The notes: generated from the letters alone by a model not told the origin. A stretch of DNA of 64,000 nucleotides from Rhodococcus tibetensis (GCF_024438035.1 NZ_JANFQF010000006.1:62001-126000); one strand, 5' to 3'; shown: positions 46,231-59,902, counted from the stretch's first letter. Program-made: numbers and translations.

Positions 46231-49200
46231 ATGCATCTGAAGAGTCTGACGCTGAAGGGATTCAAATCCTTTGCGTCCGCAACGACTCTGCGATTCGAAC
46301 CCGGTATCACGTGCGTCGTGGGACCCAACGGATCAGGTAAGTCCAATGTGGTCGACGCCCTCACCTGGGTGATGGGTGAGCAGGGAGCGAAAGCCCTGCG
46401 CGGCGGCAAGATGGAAGACGTCATCTTCGCGGGCACCGCGGGCAGAGCACCACTCGGCCGCGCCGAGGTCACGCTGACCATCGACAATTCGGACGGGGCG
46501 CTCCCCATCGACTACTCCGAGGTCTCGATCACCCGTCGGATGTTCCGCGACGGTGCAGGCGAATACGAGATCAACGGCAGCTCCTGCCGCCTGATGGATG
46601 TGCAGGAGCTGCTCAGCGACTCCGGCATCGGCCGGGAGATGCACGTCATCGTCGGGCAGGGGCGTCTGGCAGCCATCCTCGAGTCGCGTCCGGAGGACCG
46701 GCGCGCGTTCATCGAGGAAGCTGCGGGAGTGCTCAAGCACCGCAAGCGCAAAGAAAAAGCTGTCCGCAAGCTCGACTCCATGCAGGCCAACCTCGCCCGG
46801 CTGAACGATCTGACGGCCGAATTGCGCCGCCAGCTCAAGCCACTGGGACGGCAGGCGGAGGTGGCGCGTCGCGCGCAGACCGTGCAGGCCGATCTTCGCG
46901 ATGCCAAGCTCCGGCTCGCCGCCGATGACCTGGTGACGCGCCGCTCGGACCTCGAGAATCAGGCGCAGGACGAGAAGAGGGCACGCGAGCAGCACGATGC
47001 CGTCACCGAAGCGCTCGACGAGGCCAATCTCGAACTCGGCCGTCACGAGCAGGAGCTGTCGCGGCTGACGCCGGGCGCCGAGGCGGCCGCACAGACGTGG
47101 TTTCAATTGTCTGCCCTTGCGGAGCGCGTGAACGCCACCATTCGGATCGCCCGCGAACGGGCGCGGCACCTCGATTCGGAGCCTTCGGCGCACCGCGGCC
47201 AGGATCCCGACGAGATGGAGGCGCGGGCCGACCGGCTCGCTACGGAAGAACAGGAACTGGCCGAAGCCGTCGAGATGGCGCGCGCGGCTCTCGACGCGGC
47301 CAAGGAGCAGCTGGCATCGGGGGAGGAGGCCGCCGCTGAAGCGGAACGCGCGCACATGGCGGCCGTTCGCGCCATCGCCGACCGCCGGGAGGGGCTTGCC
47401 CGCCTGTCGGGCCAGGTCGACACCCTGCGGTCCCGCGCCGACTCGGTGGACGCCGAGGTGTCGCGATTGACGGTGGCCATCGAGGAAGCGCGGGCGCGCG
47501 GCGACGCCGCGCAATCCGAATTCGAAGTGGTCCAGGACGAGATCGGTGACCTCGACGCCGGGGAAGTCGGGCTCGACTCCCACCACGAGCGAGCGGTCGA
47601 GGCGTTGCGCCTCATTACCGAGCGTGTCACCGAACTGCAGAGCGCCGAACGCGCGGCGGGTCAGGAGGTGGCGTCCCTGCGCGCCCGGATCGACGCTCTG
47701 TCGATGGGACTCGAACGCAAAGACGGGGCCGGTTGGCTCGTCGAGAACCGCAGCGACGACGGCATTGCGGGACCGCTCGGCGGCCTCATCACCGTCGAAC
47801 AGGGTTATGAAGGGGCGGTCGCAGCAGCGTTGGGACCGGCCGCCGATGCCGTCGTCGCCGACTCGCTCGATGCAGCCCGCGCGGCGGTCGGCGCGCTGAA
47901 GGACACCGACAGCGGACGGGCCTCCTTACTGATCGGCTGTGACCGGACGCCACCGTCGGGCACCTCGCTCGCCTTCGGTGCCCGTTGGGCGGTCGATGTC
48001 ATCGAGTGCCCGGTCGAGCTGCGAACCGGGCTGTCGGCACTCCTCACCGGCGTGGTGGTGGTCGACTCCATCGACGACGCCGTCGAGGTCGTGGACTCCG
48101 CACCGCACTTGCGTGCGGTCACCCGGGACGGAGACCTACTCGGCGCCGGCTGGATCAGTGGCGGTTCGGACAGGCAGCCCAGCACGCTCGAAGTTCAGGC
48201 CGCGATCGACAATTCGGTGAGCGATCTGGCCCGTGCCGAACGGCGATCCGAGGAGCTGTCTGCAGCCCTGGCGGGGGCGCTGACGGAACAGGCCGCGCGC
48301 CAGGAGAACGCAGAGCAAGCCCTTGCCGCCCTCAACGAGTCCGACGCCGCGATGTCCGCCATCTATGAGCGGCTCGGCCGTCTCGGGCAGGCGGCACGCG
48401 CGGCGCATGCCGAGTCCGATCGCCTCACCCGGCAACGGGAGAAGGCCGAGAGTGGACGCGAGGAGACAGTGGCGGCTCTCGCCGAACTCGAAGAGCGGTT
48501 GCGCCTGGCCGAGGAGGACTCCTCGCCCGCCGGCACCGAATCGGGAGGGTCCGAATCCACGAGCTACGAGCGTGAGATGGCAGCCGCGGCGCTCGCCGAA
48601 GTGCGCGCCGTCGAGGTGGAAGCACGTCTCGCGGTTCGCACAGCCGAGGAGCGCGCGGAGTCGGTGCGCGGGAAGGCGGATTCGCTGCGCCGGGCGGCCC
48701 AGGTGGAACGAGATGCCCGGGCACGTGCGGAACGTGCAATGAAGGCGCGGCAGAATGCCGCTGCGGTCGCGGCTGCGGTCGCCGAATCGGGACAGGCGGT
48801 GGCCGACCACCTCGGTGACGTGGTCGAGGCGGCGATGGCACACCGCGACGAACTCGCCCGAGCACGCACCGAACGGACCGAGCAGCTCGAACAAGTCAAA
48901 GAAAAGGTGCGTCAGTTGACGGGGCAGTTGGCTTCATTGACCGACGCCGTCCACCGCGACGAGGTGGCTCGCGCTCAGGCTGCGATGCGCATCGAGCAGC
49001 TCGAGGAAACGATCCTCGAACAGCACGGCATCGGGTTGGACGACCTGATCGCCGAATACGGGCCCGACGTGTCGTTGCCACCGTCTCCGCTGGAGATGGA
49101 GGAGTACGAGCAGGCGAAGGAGCGTGGCGAGCAGGTGACGATGCCTGCGCCAGTTCCCTACGACCGGGCTACGCAGGAACGTCGCGCGAAGCGTGCCGAG

Positions 49201-49836
49201 AAGGATCTGGCGACACTCGGAAAGGTCAACCCGCTCGCCCTCGAGGAATTCGCGGCACTGGAGGAGCGGTACAACTTTCTCTCGACCCAGCTCGAAGACG
49301 TAAAGACGGCACGCAAGGACCTGCTCGGTGTCGTCGCTGATGTCGACGCCCGGATCCTGCAGGTGTTCACCGAGGCGTATGTCGACGTCGAACGGGAATT
49401 CGTACAGGTGTTCGCGAAGTTGTTCCCCGGTGGTGAGGGGCGGCTGGTGCTCACCGATCCGTCCGACATGCTGACCACCGGCATCGAGGTGGAGGCCCGC
49501 CCGCCCGGGAAGAAGGTCAAACGGCTGTCGTTGCTGTCGGGTGGGGAGAAGTCACTGACCGCGGTCGCGATGCTGGTGGCGATCTTCCGGGCCCGGCCGT
49601 CACCGTTCTACGTGATGGACGAGGTCGAGGCAGCGCTGGACGACACGAACCTGCGCCGTCTCATCGGTTTGTTCGAGCAGCTGCGGGAGAAGTCGCAGCT
49701 CATCGTCATCACCCACCAGAAACCGACGATGGAAGTCGCCGATGCACTCTACGGCGTGAGCATGCGCGGTGACGGCATCACTACCGTCATCTCCCAGCGC
49801 CTGCGGGGACAGGACATGGCGACCGCTGAGGCCTGA
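46231..49836 (+). CDS. smc: Chromosome segregation protein SMC
   Basis: SMC is the condensin ATPase that organises and segregates the chromosome. The 1201-residue protein has Walker [20 protein letters not shown] (about 31-49) and a coiled coil to about 500. The hinge (about 515-640) begins at [18 protein letters not shown]. The second coil is followed by the signature [13 protein letters not shown] and Walker [16 protein letters not shown] near 1130. The ATG at 46231 starts exactly at the conserved [20 protein letters not shown] at 46217-46222, eight bases before it, may be a -10 giving leaderless mRNA. Confidence 0.97.
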   Translation: MHLKSLTLKGFKSFASATTLRFEPGITCVVGPNGSGKSNVVDALTWVMGEQGAKALRGGKMEDVIFAGTAGRAPLGRAEVTLTIDNSDGALPIDYSEVSITRRMFRDGAGEYEINGSSCRLMDVQELLSDSGIGREMHVIVGQGRLAAILESRPEDRRAFIEEAAGVLKHRKRKEKAVRKLDSMQANLARLNDLTAELRRQLKPLGRQAEVARRAQTVQADLRDAKLRLAADDLVTRRSDLENQAQDEKRAREQHDAVTEALDEANLELGRHEQELSRLTPGAEAAAQTWFQLSALAERVNATIRIARERARHLDSEPSAHRGQDPDEMEARADRLATEEQELAEAVEMARAALDAAKEQLASGEEAAAEAERAHMAAVRAIADRREGLARLSGQVDTLRSRADSVDAEVSRLTVAIEEARARGDAAQSEFEVVQDEIGDLDAGEVGLDSHHERAVEALRLITERVTELQSAERAAGQEVASLRARIDALSMGLERKDGAGWLVENRSDDGIAGPLGGLITVEQGYEGAVAAALGPAADAVVADSLDAARAAVGALKDTDSGRASLLIGCDRTPPSGTSLAFGARWAVDVIECPVELRTGLSALLTGVVVVDSIDDAVEVVDSAPHLRAVTRDGDLLGAGWISGGSDRQPSTLEVQAAIDNSVSDLARAERRSEELSAALAGALTEQAARQENAEQALAALNESDAAMSAIYERLGRLGQAARAAHAESDRLTRQREKAESGREETVAALAELEERLRLAEEDSSPAGTESGGSESTSYEREMAAAALAEVRAVEVEARLAVRTAEERAESVRGKADSLRRAAQVERDARARAERAMKARQNAAAVAAAVAESGQAVADHLGDVVEAAMAHRDELARARTERTEQLEQVKEKVRQLTGQLASLTDAVHRDEVARAQAAMRIEQLEETILEQHGIGLDDLIAEYGPDVSLPPSPLEMEEYEQAKERGEQVTMPAPVPYDRATQERRAKRAEKDLATLGKVNPLALEEFAALEERYNFLSTQLEDVKTARKDLLGVVADVDARILQVFTEAYVDVEREFVQVFAKLFPGGEGRLVLTDPSDMLTTGIEVEARPPGKKVKRLSLLSGGEKSLTAVAMLVAIFRARPSPFYVMDEVEAALDDTNLRRLIGLFEQLREKSQLIVITHQKPTMEVADALYGVSMRGDGITTVISQRLRGQDMATAEA

Positions 49837-49901
49837 CCGCGCTGCGGTCGAGGGCGTCGCCCCGGGAAGGCACTGCACGGGCGAAACCGGCGCCTGAAAC
49901 A

Positions 49902-51296
49902 ATGGGCGGCGTGACTACCGGAGCCTGGATTGCCATCGCGGCCGCATTGGCCGTTCTTCTCGTCGTTCTCGTTGTCGGATCAGTGCTGTACCGGCGACGC
50001 CAGATCTCCCTGAAGGCGCCCGACACTCCACAGATCGCCACCGAGAAGGACCGGTCGGGAGGTTATCGCGCTGGTACCGGCTTCAGTTTCAGTGAAGGGT
50101 CGACGGCGACGGCGCCGCCACGTCCACCTGCGCCCGAGCCTGTTGTGCCCAAGCCGGCGCCCGAACCCGTTGTGCCGAAGCCGGCGCCCGAACCCGAGGT
50201 CGTCGTGCCCCCGGCGCCGGAGAAGGCTCCCGAGCCGGAGAAGGCCCCGGAGAAGCCGACGGTCCCGCCGCAGCCGGTCACGTATGAACCGGTTGTCGCG
50301 CCCGAGGTCGAGCCGGAACCCGAGGTCGCGCCCGAACCGGAACCGGCTCCTGCCGCGCCGGTGCTCGACGTCATCGCTCCCACCGAAGGACGGCTCGACC
50401 GTCTGCGTGGTCGGCTGTCCCGCTCGCAGTCTGCCGTGGGCAAGAGCCTGCTGGGTTTGCTGGGCGGCGGTGACCTGGACGAGGACTCGTGGGAAGAGGT
50501 CGAGGACACCCTTCTGATCGCGGATCTCGGGTCGGCGACCACCACGAAGGTGGTCACCGCGCTGCGTGAGCAAATGGCGGCGCGGAGCGTCCGCACCGAG
50601 GCCGATGCCCGGGCGCTGCTGCGCGAGGTACTGATCGCCGAGTTGCGTCCCGAACTCGATCGTTCGATTCGTGCGCTTCCGCACGACGACCACCCCGCGG
50701 TCCTCTTGGTCGTCGGGGTCAACGGCACCGGCAAGACCACGACCACCGGCAAGCTCGCACGTGTTCTCGTCGCCGACGGCAGGCGAGTTCTCCTGGGGGC
50801 GGCGGACACGTTCCGCGCCGCGGCCGCGGACCAGCTCCAGACGTGGGCGGAACGGGTAGGTGCTGAGGTGGTTCGGGGCAAGGAAGCCGCGGATCCGGCT
50901 GCCGTCGCGTTCGATGCCGTATCGAAGGGCATCGAGAACGGCGTGGACGCCGTATTGATCGACACGGCGGGCCGCCTCCACACCAAGACCGGTCTGATGG
51001 ACGAGCTCGGCAAGGTGAAGCGCGTGATCGAGAAGAAGGCGTCTGTCGACGACGTGCTGCTGGTGCTCGATGCGACGATCGGTCAGAACGGTCTGGCGCA
51101 GGCGCGCGTGTTCGCCGAGGTCGTCGACATCACCGGGGTGGTGCTCACGAAGCTCGACGGCACGGCCAAGGGCGGCATCGTATTCCAGGTGCAACACGAA
51201 CTCGGTGTCCCGGTGAAGCTCGTCGGGCTGGGAGAAGGTGCCGACGATCTCGCCCCGTTCGAACCTGGCGCGTTCGTCGACGCCTTGCTGGGTTGA
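49902..51296 (+). CDS. ftsY: Signal recognition particle receptor FtsY
   Basis: FtsY is the membrane receptor for SRP. The 464-residue protein has an N-terminal transmembrane segment (IAIAAALAVLLVVLVVGSVLYRRR, about 9-32) and a Pro/Glu/Val-rich linker (about 65-150) with repeats of APEPVVPKP. The NG GTPase domain has GVNGTGKTTTTGKLARVL, ADTFRAAAADQL, DTAGRLHT and TKLDGTAKGG. ATG 49902 or GTG 49911 could start; neither has a strong ribosome-binding site. It follows smc by 65 bp, as in mycobacteria. Confidence 0.96.
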   Translation: MGGVTTGAWIAIAAALAVLLVVLVVGSVLYRRRQISLKAPDTPQIATEKDRSGGYRAGTGFSFSEGSTATAPPRPPAPEPVVPKPAPEPVVPKPAPEPEVVVPPAPEKAPEPEKAPEKPTVPPQPVTYEPVVAPEVEPEPEVAPEPEPAPAAPVLDVIAPTEGRLDRLRGRLSRSQSAVGKSLLGLLGGGDLDEDSWEEVEDTLLIADLGSATTTKVVTALREQMAARSVRTEADARALLREVLIAELRPELDRSIRALPHDDHPAVLLVVGVNGTGKTTTTGKLARVLVADGRRVLLGAADTFRAAAADQLQTWAERVGAEVVRGKEAADPAAVAFDAVSKGIENGVDAVLIDTAGRLHTKTGLMDELGKVKRVIEKKASVDDVLLVLDATIGQNGLAQARVFAEVVDITGVVLTKLDGTAKGGIVFQVQHELGVPVKLVGLGEGADDLAPFEPGAFVDALLG

Positions 51297-51327
51297 GCGG
51301 AACAGCGACGAAAACCTTGCAACTGCC

Positions 51328-51358
51328 GTTACGAAACCTGTACGCAACACAATAGGGT
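51328..51358 (+). promoter_or_regulatory. Candidate GlnR box and -10 of the amt operon
   Basis: GTTAC-GAAAC (51328-51337) is followed one helical turn later by TGTAC-GCAAC (51339-51348), so AC-n9-AC occurs twice, the pattern bound by GlnR in mycobacteria and Streptomyces. TAGGGT (51353-51358) fits a -10 just downstream. The box would occupy the -35 region, as expected for an activator. The remaining gap to amt (about 105 bp) shows nothing else. Confidence 0.45.
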
Positions 51359-51463
51359 CATGCGTTCACGCGCGCGAAACAGTGCAGTGGCACAGCCGAA
51401 ACACCGCAAAGCGAACCTTCTTCCTGACGACGTGCAGAGCAGCGCGCGACTAGGAGGTAGTAA

Positions 51464-52768
51464 GTGAGTCCCGACGAAGTGTTGGCAAACTCCGGCAACG
51501 CCGCATGGATGCTGATGTCAGCATCCCTGGTTCTACTGATGACGCCGGGCGTGGCGTTCTTCTACGGCGGTATGTCCAGGTCGAAATCCGTGCTGAACAT
51601 GATGATGATGTCGTTCGGCGCCATGGCGGTCATCGCGGTGATCTACGTGCTGTGGGGTTGGTCGATGTCCTACGGGACCGACGACATCGGTGGCATCTTC
51701 GCGAACCCCTTCGAGTTCTTCGGACTGAAGGACAGCATCACCGATGCCGACGGCAACTTCATCGCGGGTGCATTCGGCTACCCGAACGTGATCGACATCG
51801 CCTTCCAGGTGACGTTCGCGATGATCACCACCGCACTGATCAGCGGTGCCCTGGCTGAGCGCGTCAAGTTCGGCACCTGGCTGCTGTTCTCCGGTGTGTG
51901 GGTCACCATCGTGTACTTCCCCCTCGCTCACATGGTGTGGGGTGGCGGTCTGCTGTCCGGCTCGGAAGACGGGCTCGCGGCAAAGATGTTCGGAACCACC
52001 GATGACGGTGAGGGCGGATTGGTCGCCTCGGTGGCCCCCATCGACTTCGCCGGTGGCACCGTGGTTCACATCAACGCCGGTATCGCCGCATTCGTCCTCG
52101 CCGTGATCATCGGAAAGCGCATCGGATTCGGCAAGACCGCGTTCCGTCCGCACAACTTGCCTTTCGTCATGCTCGGTGCCGCTCTGCTGTGGTTCGGCTG
52201 GTTCGGCTTCAACGCGGGTTCGGCTTTCGCCGCCGACGGCAATGCCGGACTCGCCTGGGTCAACACGACTTCCGCCACATCCGCCGCGATCCTGGGCTGG
52301 CTCCTGACGGAACGTATCCGTGACGGCCGCGCCACCAGCCTCGGCGCAGCCTCCGGTGCGGTCGCCGGCCTGGTCGCCATCACCCCGGCGGCGGGTGCCC
52401 TCAGTCCGGTCGGCTCGCTCGTCCTGGGCGCGATCGCAGGCATCCTGTCGGCGCTGGCCGTGGGTCTGAAGTTCAAGTTCGGTTACGACGACTCGCTCGA
52501 CGTCGTGGGTGTCCACCTCGTTTCCGGACTCTGGGGCACCGTGGCCATCGGGTTCTTCGGAACGTCGACCGGTTTGTTCTACGGTGGTGACTACAAGCAA
52601 TTGGTTGTCCAGATCGTGATCGCCCTGTTCGCGCTCGTGTTCACCGGCATCCTGACCGCTGTCATCGCGTTCGCTCTCAAGCCGCTCGGCTGGAGGGTGT
52701 CCGCCGAGGAAGAGGCTCAGGGCATCGACGAGAGTGAACATGCGGAGACCGCTTACGACTTCGCCTGA
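51464..52768 (+). CDS. amt: Ammonium transporter
   Basis: Amt carries ammonium across the membrane under nitrogen limitation. The 434-residue protein has eleven hydrophobic segments. MTPGVAFFYGGMSRSKSVLNMMMMS is the family N-terminal signature, and the pore histidines are expected in FAGGTVVHINAGIAAFVLA and VVGVHLVSGLWGTVA. The C-terminal tail is acidic and cytoplasmic, available for GlnB binding. GTG start with TAGGAGG seven bases upstream. It heads amt-glnB-glnD. Confidence 0.96.
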   Translation: MSPDEVLANSGNAAWMLMSASLVLLMTPGVAFFYGGMSRSKSVLNMMMMSFGAMAVIAVIYVLWGWSMSYGTDDIGGIFANPFEFFGLKDSITDADGNFIAGAFGYPNVIDIAFQVTFAMITTALISGALAERVKFGTWLLFSGVWVTIVYFPLAHMVWGGGLLSGSEDGLAAKMFGTTDDGEGGLVASVAPIDFAGGTVVHINAGIAAFVLAVIIGKRIGFGKTAFRPHNLPFVMLGAALLWFGWFGFNAGSAFAADGNAGLAWVNTTSATSAAILGWLLTERIRDGRATSLGAASGAVAGLVAITPAAGALSPVGSLVLGAIAGILSALAVGLKFKFGYDDSLDVVGVHLVSGLWGTVAIGFFGTSTGLFYGGDYKQLVVQIVIALFALVFTGILTAVIAFALKPLGWRVSAEEEAQGIDESEHAETAYDFA

Positions 52769-55700
<2,932 letters not shown>

Positions 55701-55776
55701 TCGGCCGCGCCGGAGCGGCTACGCTGGTGCCCGAGAATATCCACCGCACACTCGCATGACTTCAGGAGCGCACTCG

Positions 55777-57363
55777 GTGTTCGAATCCCTTTCCGACAGG
55801 TTGACCGGAGCCCTCAAGGATCTGCGTGGCAAAGGTCGCCTTTCCGGGGCCGACATCGATGCCACGTGCCGTGAGATCCGGTTGGCTCTGCTCGAGGCCG
55901 ACGTCGCGTTGCCCGTGGTTCGCGCGTTCATCGCGAGGATCAAGGAACGGGCCAAGGGTGTCGAGGTGTCCGCGGCGCTCAATCCGGCGCAGCAGGTCGT
56001 CAAGATCGTCAACGAGGAACTCGTCGGAATCCTCGGTGGTGAAACGCGTCGTCTCGCGTTCGCCAAGACACCGCCGACAGTCATCATGTTGGCCGGTCTG
56101 CAGGGTTCCGGTAAGACGACCCTGGCAGGCAAGCTCGCCAAGTGGCTGCGCGACCAGGGGCACACCCCGCTGCTCGTGGCATGCGATCTGCAGCGTCCGG
56201 GTGCTGTCACCCAGTTGCAGATCGTCGGTGAACGCGCCGGCACCGCTGTCTTCGCGCCGCACCCCGGCACGTCGATCGGTGGCGGCGACAACGCGCTCGG
56301 AGTCACCGCGGCCGATCCGGTCGAGGTCGCGCGTTCCGGTCTCGATGAGGCACGTAACAAGCAGTTCGACGTGGTCATCGTCGACACCGCAGGTCGCCTC
56401 GGTATCGATGCCGATCTGATGGCTCAGGCAGCTGGCATCCGCGACGCCGTCGATCCGGACGAAACTCTCTTCGTTCTCGACGCGATGATCGGTCAGGACG
56501 CGGTCAGCACCGCCGAAGCATTCCGTGAGGGCGTGGGATTCACGGGTGTCGTGCTCACCAAGCTCGACGGTGACGCCCGCGGTGGCGCCGCGCTCAGCGT
56601 CCGTGAGGTCACGGGACAGCCCATCCTCTTCGCATCCACGGGCGAGAAGCTCGAGGACTTCGACGTCTTCCACCCCGACCGGATGGCCAGCCGCATCCTC
56701 GGCATGGGTGACGTCCTCAGCCTCATCGAGGCGGCCGAACAGCACTTCGACGCCGAGCAGGCCGAGGCCACCGCGCAGAAGATCGGCTCGGGGCAGCTGA
56801 CCCTCGAGGACTTCCTCGAGCAGATGATGGCGGTCCGCAAGATGGGGCCCATCGGCAATCTCCTCGGAATGCTTCCCGGCGCCGGCCAGATGAAAGACGC
56901 TCTCGCCAACGTCGACGAGAAGCAACTCGACCGGGTCCAGGCCATCATCCGAGGAATGACGCCGGCCGAGCGCGAGGACCCCAAGATCATCAATGCGTCC
57001 CGCAGGCTTCGGATCGCCAACGGTTCGGGCGTCAAGGTGTCCGACGTAAATCAGCTCGTGGATCGCTTCTTCGAAGCCCGCAAGATGATGGCGGCGATGG
57101 CCGGGCGGATGGGCATGCCGGGGTCGCGGAAGCCGCAGCGCAGCAGCAAGAAGGGCAAGAAAGGCAAGAAGGGCGGGAAGGGTCCGACGCCGCCGAAGGT
57201 GCGCGGCGGATTCCCCGGTGGCATGCCGGGTGGTTTCCCAGGAATGCCCGGTGGCCTTCCGGCAGGCATGCCGGATCTGTCGAGCATGCCGAAGGGGCTG
57301 GACGAGCTACCGCCCGGCCTCGAAGGCATCGACCTGTCGCAGTTGAAGCTTCCGAAGAAGTGA
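55777..57363 (+). CDS. ffh: Signal recognition particle protein Ffh
   Basis: Ffh binds 4.5S RNA and signal sequences and delivers ribosomes to FtsY. The 528-residue protein starts FESLSDRLTGALKDLRGKG. The G domain has LAGLQGSGKTTLAGKLAKWL, DTAGRLGID and TKLDGDARGG. The M domain (about 330-440) has FLEQMMAVRKMGPIGNLLGMLPG and RRLRIANGSG. A lysine-rich then Gly/Met/Pro-rich tail follows. GTG at 55777 has AGGAG eight bases upstream; the frame opens further upstream as a glnD shadow. Confidence 0.97.
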   Translation: MFESLSDRLTGALKDLRGKGRLSGADIDATCREIRLALLEADVALPVVRAFIARIKERAKGVEVSAALNPAQQVVKIVNEELVGILGGETRRLAFAKTPPTVIMLAGLQGSGKTTLAGKLAKWLRDQGHTPLLVACDLQRPGAVTQLQIVGERAGTAVFAPHPGTSIGGGDNALGVTAADPVEVARSGLDEARNKQFDVVIVDTAGRLGIDADLMAQAAGIRDAVDPDETLFVLDAMIGQDAVSTAEAFREGVGFTGVVLTKLDGDARGGAALSVREVTGQPILFASTGEKLEDFDVFHPDRMASRILGMGDVLSLIEAAEQHFDAEQAEATAQKIGSGQLTLEDFLEQMMAVRKMGPIGNLLGMLPGAGQMKDALANVDEKQLDRVQAIIRGMTPAEREDPKIINASRRLRIANGSGVKVSDVNQLVDRFFEARKMMAAMAGRMGMPGSRKPQRSSKKGKKGKKGGKGPTPPKVRGGFPGGMPGGFPGMPGGLPAGMPDLSSMPKGLDELPPGLEGIDLSQLKLPKK

Positions 57364-57367
57364 TTCG

Positions 57368-58453
57368 ATGAGCGCATTGCACTTCCGGGGTATCGGCCTG
57401 CCCGATGAGCAGCCGGTCGAATACTGGGTGGAGGATGGTGTCGTCTCCACCGAGCCGATCGCCGGTGCCGAGACCGTGTGTGATTCGGGGTGGATCGTTC
57501 CCGGGCTGGTCGATGCCCACTGCCACGTCGGTATCAAGTTCGGTGGCGGCGGTGGCGAGAGCACCGAGGGGCTGATCGCGCAGGCGAAGACCGAGCGCGA
57601 CGCCGGTGTCCTCTTGATCCGCGACGCCGGTTCGCCCGTCGACACCCGCTTTCTCGACGAGCGGGTCGACCTGCCCCGGATCATCCGCGCGGGTCGGCAC
57701 ATCGCCGCACCCAAGCGATACATCCCCGGGCTGCCGGTGGATCTCGACGACGAGGAGCAACTGCCGGCCGAGGTCGCGCGGCAGGCACGCGCCGGTGACG
57801 GCTGGGTCAAACTGGTCGGTGACTGGATCGACAGGTCGGTCGGCGACCTCGCACCGTTGTGGAGCGACGACATTCTGGTGGAGGCCATCGACGCCGCCCA
57901 CCGCGAGGGTGCACGGGTCACCGCCCACGTCTTCGCCGAGGACGCATTGCCCGGTCTGATCAACGCCGGTATCGACTGTATCGAGCACGGCACCGGACTC
58001 ACCGACGAGACGATCGAGCTGATGGTGGCGCACGGTACGGCCCTCGTCCCGACGCTGATCAACATCGCCACCTTCCCCGGGATCGCCGACTCCGCGACGC
58101 GGTACCCGGTGTACGCGGCTCACATGCGCGACCTGCACTCGCGGGTCAAGGACACCATCGGCGCAGCGCACGAGGCCGGGATCCCGATCTATGCAGGCAC
58201 GGATGCAGGCGGATCCATCGTGCACGGCCGGGTCGCCGACGAGGTCGAGGAGCTGAAGGCCGTCGGACTGTCGCCGACCGACGCGCTCGGCGCCGCGTGC
58301 TGGAATGCCCGGACCTGGCTGGGGCACCCCGGGCTGGAACCCGGTGCACCCGCAGACCTGCTCGTCTTCCAAGACGACCCGCGTAGCGGAAGCGATGCGC
58401 TCGCTGCGCCCGACGTCGTGTTGCTGCGCGGAAATATCGTCAAGGCCCGATGA
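57368..58453 (+). CDS. Amidohydrolase-family enzyme
   Basis: A 361-residue TIM-barrel metal-dependent hydrolase. WIVPGLVDAHCHVGIKFGG carries the metal HxH, VTAHVFAEDALPGLINAGIDCIEHG the later histidines and PIYAGTDAGGSIVHGR the metal aspartate. A composite beta-sandwich is formed by both termini (PADLLVFQDDPRSG near the end). It resembles imidazolonepropionase/prolidase-like members; substrate unknown. It follows ffh by 4 bp, as its homologue does in M. tuberculosis (Rv2915c). Confidence 0.86.
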   Translation: MSALHFRGIGLPDEQPVEYWVEDGVVSTEPIAGAETVCDSGWIVPGLVDAHCHVGIKFGGGGGESTEGLIAQAKTERDAGVLLIRDAGSPVDTRFLDERVDLPRIIRAGRHIAAPKRYIPGLPVDLDDEEQLPAEVARQARAGDGWVKLVGDWIDRSVGDLAPLWSDDILVEAIDAAHREGARVTAHVFAEDALPGLINAGIDCIEHGTGLTDETIELMVAHGTALVPTLINIATFPGIADSATRYPVYAAHMRDLHSRVKDTIGAAHEAGIPIYAGTDAGGSIVHGRVADEVEELKAVGLSPTDALGAACWNARTWLGHPGLEPGAPADLLVFQDDPRSGSDALAAPDVVLLRGNIVKAR

Positions 58454-58459
58454 CCTGGT

Positions 58460-58489
58460 TTTACCCTGACGGTGTTCGTCTGGCAGAAT
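58460..58489 (+). promoter_or_regulatory. Candidate rpsP operon promoter
   Basis: TTTACC (58460-58465) and CAGAAT (58484-58489) are 18 bp apart, with TGG just before the -10. Transcription would begin about 135 nt before rpsP. The leader to 58632 contains no recognised riboswitch. Read by eye. Confidence 0.4.
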
Positions 58490-58632
58490 GATCCGCTGTT
58501 CGTCGCTTCCGGTTCCGTACCGCGCGGCGGTCACAGGTGAGAGGCAAAACCGGGCGCACTATTCCTGTGCGTCGCTGAATTGCACGTGACAATGTGTGCA
58601 CTTGGTGTGCGCACCGAAGGAGAAGTACAGCA

Positions 58633-59094
58633 GTGGCTGTCAAGATCAAGCTCACCCGGCTCGGCAAGATCCGGAACCCGCAGTACCGCATCGTCGTTGC
58701 CGACGCCCGCACCCGCCGCAACGGCCGGGCGATCGAGACGATCGGCAAGTACCACCCCAAGGAAGAGCCCTCACTGATCGACATCGATTCCGAGCGGGCG
58801 CAGTACTGGCTCGGCGTGGGCGCGCAGCCCACCGAGCCCGTCGAGGCACTCCTGAAGATCACCGGTGACTGGCAGAAGTTCAAGGGCCTGCCGGGCGCCG
58901 AGGGCACACTTCGCGTCAAGGAAGCAAAGCCGTCCAAGCTGGAGCTGTTCCAGGCTGCGCTGGCGCAGGCCGAGAACGAGCCCGTGTCCGAGGCCATCAC
59001 CCCCAAGAAGAAGAAGGCCAAGGCCGATGACGCCGAGGCTGCCGCCGACGCTTCGGGTGCAGAGGCCGAGAACTCCGAGGCTGCTGACAAGTGA
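58633..59094 (+). CDS. rpsP: Ribosomal protein S16
   Basis: A 153-residue small-subunit protein. The conserved part is the first 85 residues: [25 protein letters not shown], then [19 protein letters not shown] and [19 protein letters not shown]. The remaining 65 residues are an Ala/Glu/Lys-rich extension typical of actinobacterial S16. GTG start with AAGGAG some eleven bases upstream. It overlaps khpA by four bases and heads rpsP-khpA-rimM-trmD. Confidence 0.96.
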   Translation: MAVKIKLTRLGKIRNPQYRIVVADARTRRNGRAIETIGKYHPKEEPSLIDIDSERAQYWLGVGAQPTEPVEALLKITGDWQKFKGLPGAEGTLRVKEAKPSKLELFQAALAQAENEPVSEAITPKKKKAKADDAEAAADASGAEAENSEAADK

Positions 59095-59333
59095 GTGCCG
59101 TCGTCGCCGATGCCGTGGAGCACCTCGTTCGTGGCATCGTCGCCAATCCCGACGACGTTCGTGTCGAGCTGATCACCGGGCGTCGGGGGCGCACTGTCGA
59201 GGTTCACGTCAATCCTGACGACCTCGGCAAGGTCATCGGGCGGGGCGGTCGCACTGCGACAGCGCTGCGGACGTTGGTGTCCGGTATCGGTGGCCGCGGG
59301 ATTCGTGTCGACGTCGTCGACACCGATCAGTAG
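59091..59333 (+). CDS. khpA: KH-domain RNA-binding protein KhpA
   Basis: An 80-residue single type II KH domain. [23 protein letters not shown] holds the GxxG loop (GRGG) that contacts RNA. KhpA usually forms a dimer with KhpB/Jag and affects small RNA action and cell-wall growth in firmicutes. Its place between rpsP and rimM is widely conserved. GTG start overlaps the rpsP stop (GTGA). Confidence 0.93.
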   Translation: MSAVVADAVEHLVRGIVANPDDVRVELITGRRGRTVEVHVNPDDLGKVIGRGGRTATALRTLVSGIGGRGIRVDVVDTDQ

Positions 59334-59346
59334 CGGCCGCACAGCA

Positions 59347-59892
59347 GTGGACCTCGTCGTCGGCCGTGTCGCCAAGTCACACGGCATCAAAGGGGAGATC
59401 GTCGTCGAGGTTCGTACCGACGAACCCGAACAGCGTTTCGCCCTCGGTGCCGTGCTGCGGGGCCGCAAGCCGCGGGAGCAAAAGCTCAGCACATACACGG
59501 TAGAAGCCGCCCGGGAGCATTCCGGGCGGCTTCTGCTGCGCCTCGAGGGTGTAGCGGACCGTGCTGCCGCCGATGCGTTGCGCGGCACGCTTTTCGTCAT
59601 CGACAGCGCGGAACTCGAGCCGTCAGGGGACCCGGACGAGTTCTACGATCACGAACTCGAGGGCCTTGCCGTTCGGCTGGCGGACGGTACTCCGGTGGGC
59701 AGCGTCGTCGAGGTGCTGCACTCGGCGGCAGGCGAACTGCTCTCGATCCGTCGTGAGGGAGCGCCCGAACTCCTCGTCCCGTTCGTCGCCGCGATCGTCA
59801 CCTCGGTGTCCGTGGCCGACGGTGTCGTCGAGATCGACCCACCGGAAGGGTTGCTCGACCCCGACTTCGGTGAATCCACCGACAGTGAGTGA
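59347..59892 (+). CDS. rimM: Ribosome maturation factor RimM
   Basis: RimM helps 30S head assembly near S19. The 181-residue protein has the N-terminal beta-barrel ([22 protein letters not shown]) and the C-terminal PRC-barrel ([21 protein letters not shown] to [21 protein letters not shown]). GTG at 59347, 13 bp after khpA, gives the family N terminus. The open frame extends back into khpA but those residues are not conserved. Confidence 0.95.
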   Translation: MDLVVGRVAKSHGIKGEIVVEVRTDEPEQRFALGAVLRGRKPREQKLSTYTVEAAREHSGRLLLRLEGVADRAAADALRGTLFVIDSAELEPSGDPDEFYDHELEGLAVRLADGTPVGSVVEVLHSAAGELLSIRREGAPELLVPFVAAIVTSVSVADGVVEIDPPEGLLDPDFGESTDSE

Positions 59893-59902
59893 GCCGGTAA
59901 CC

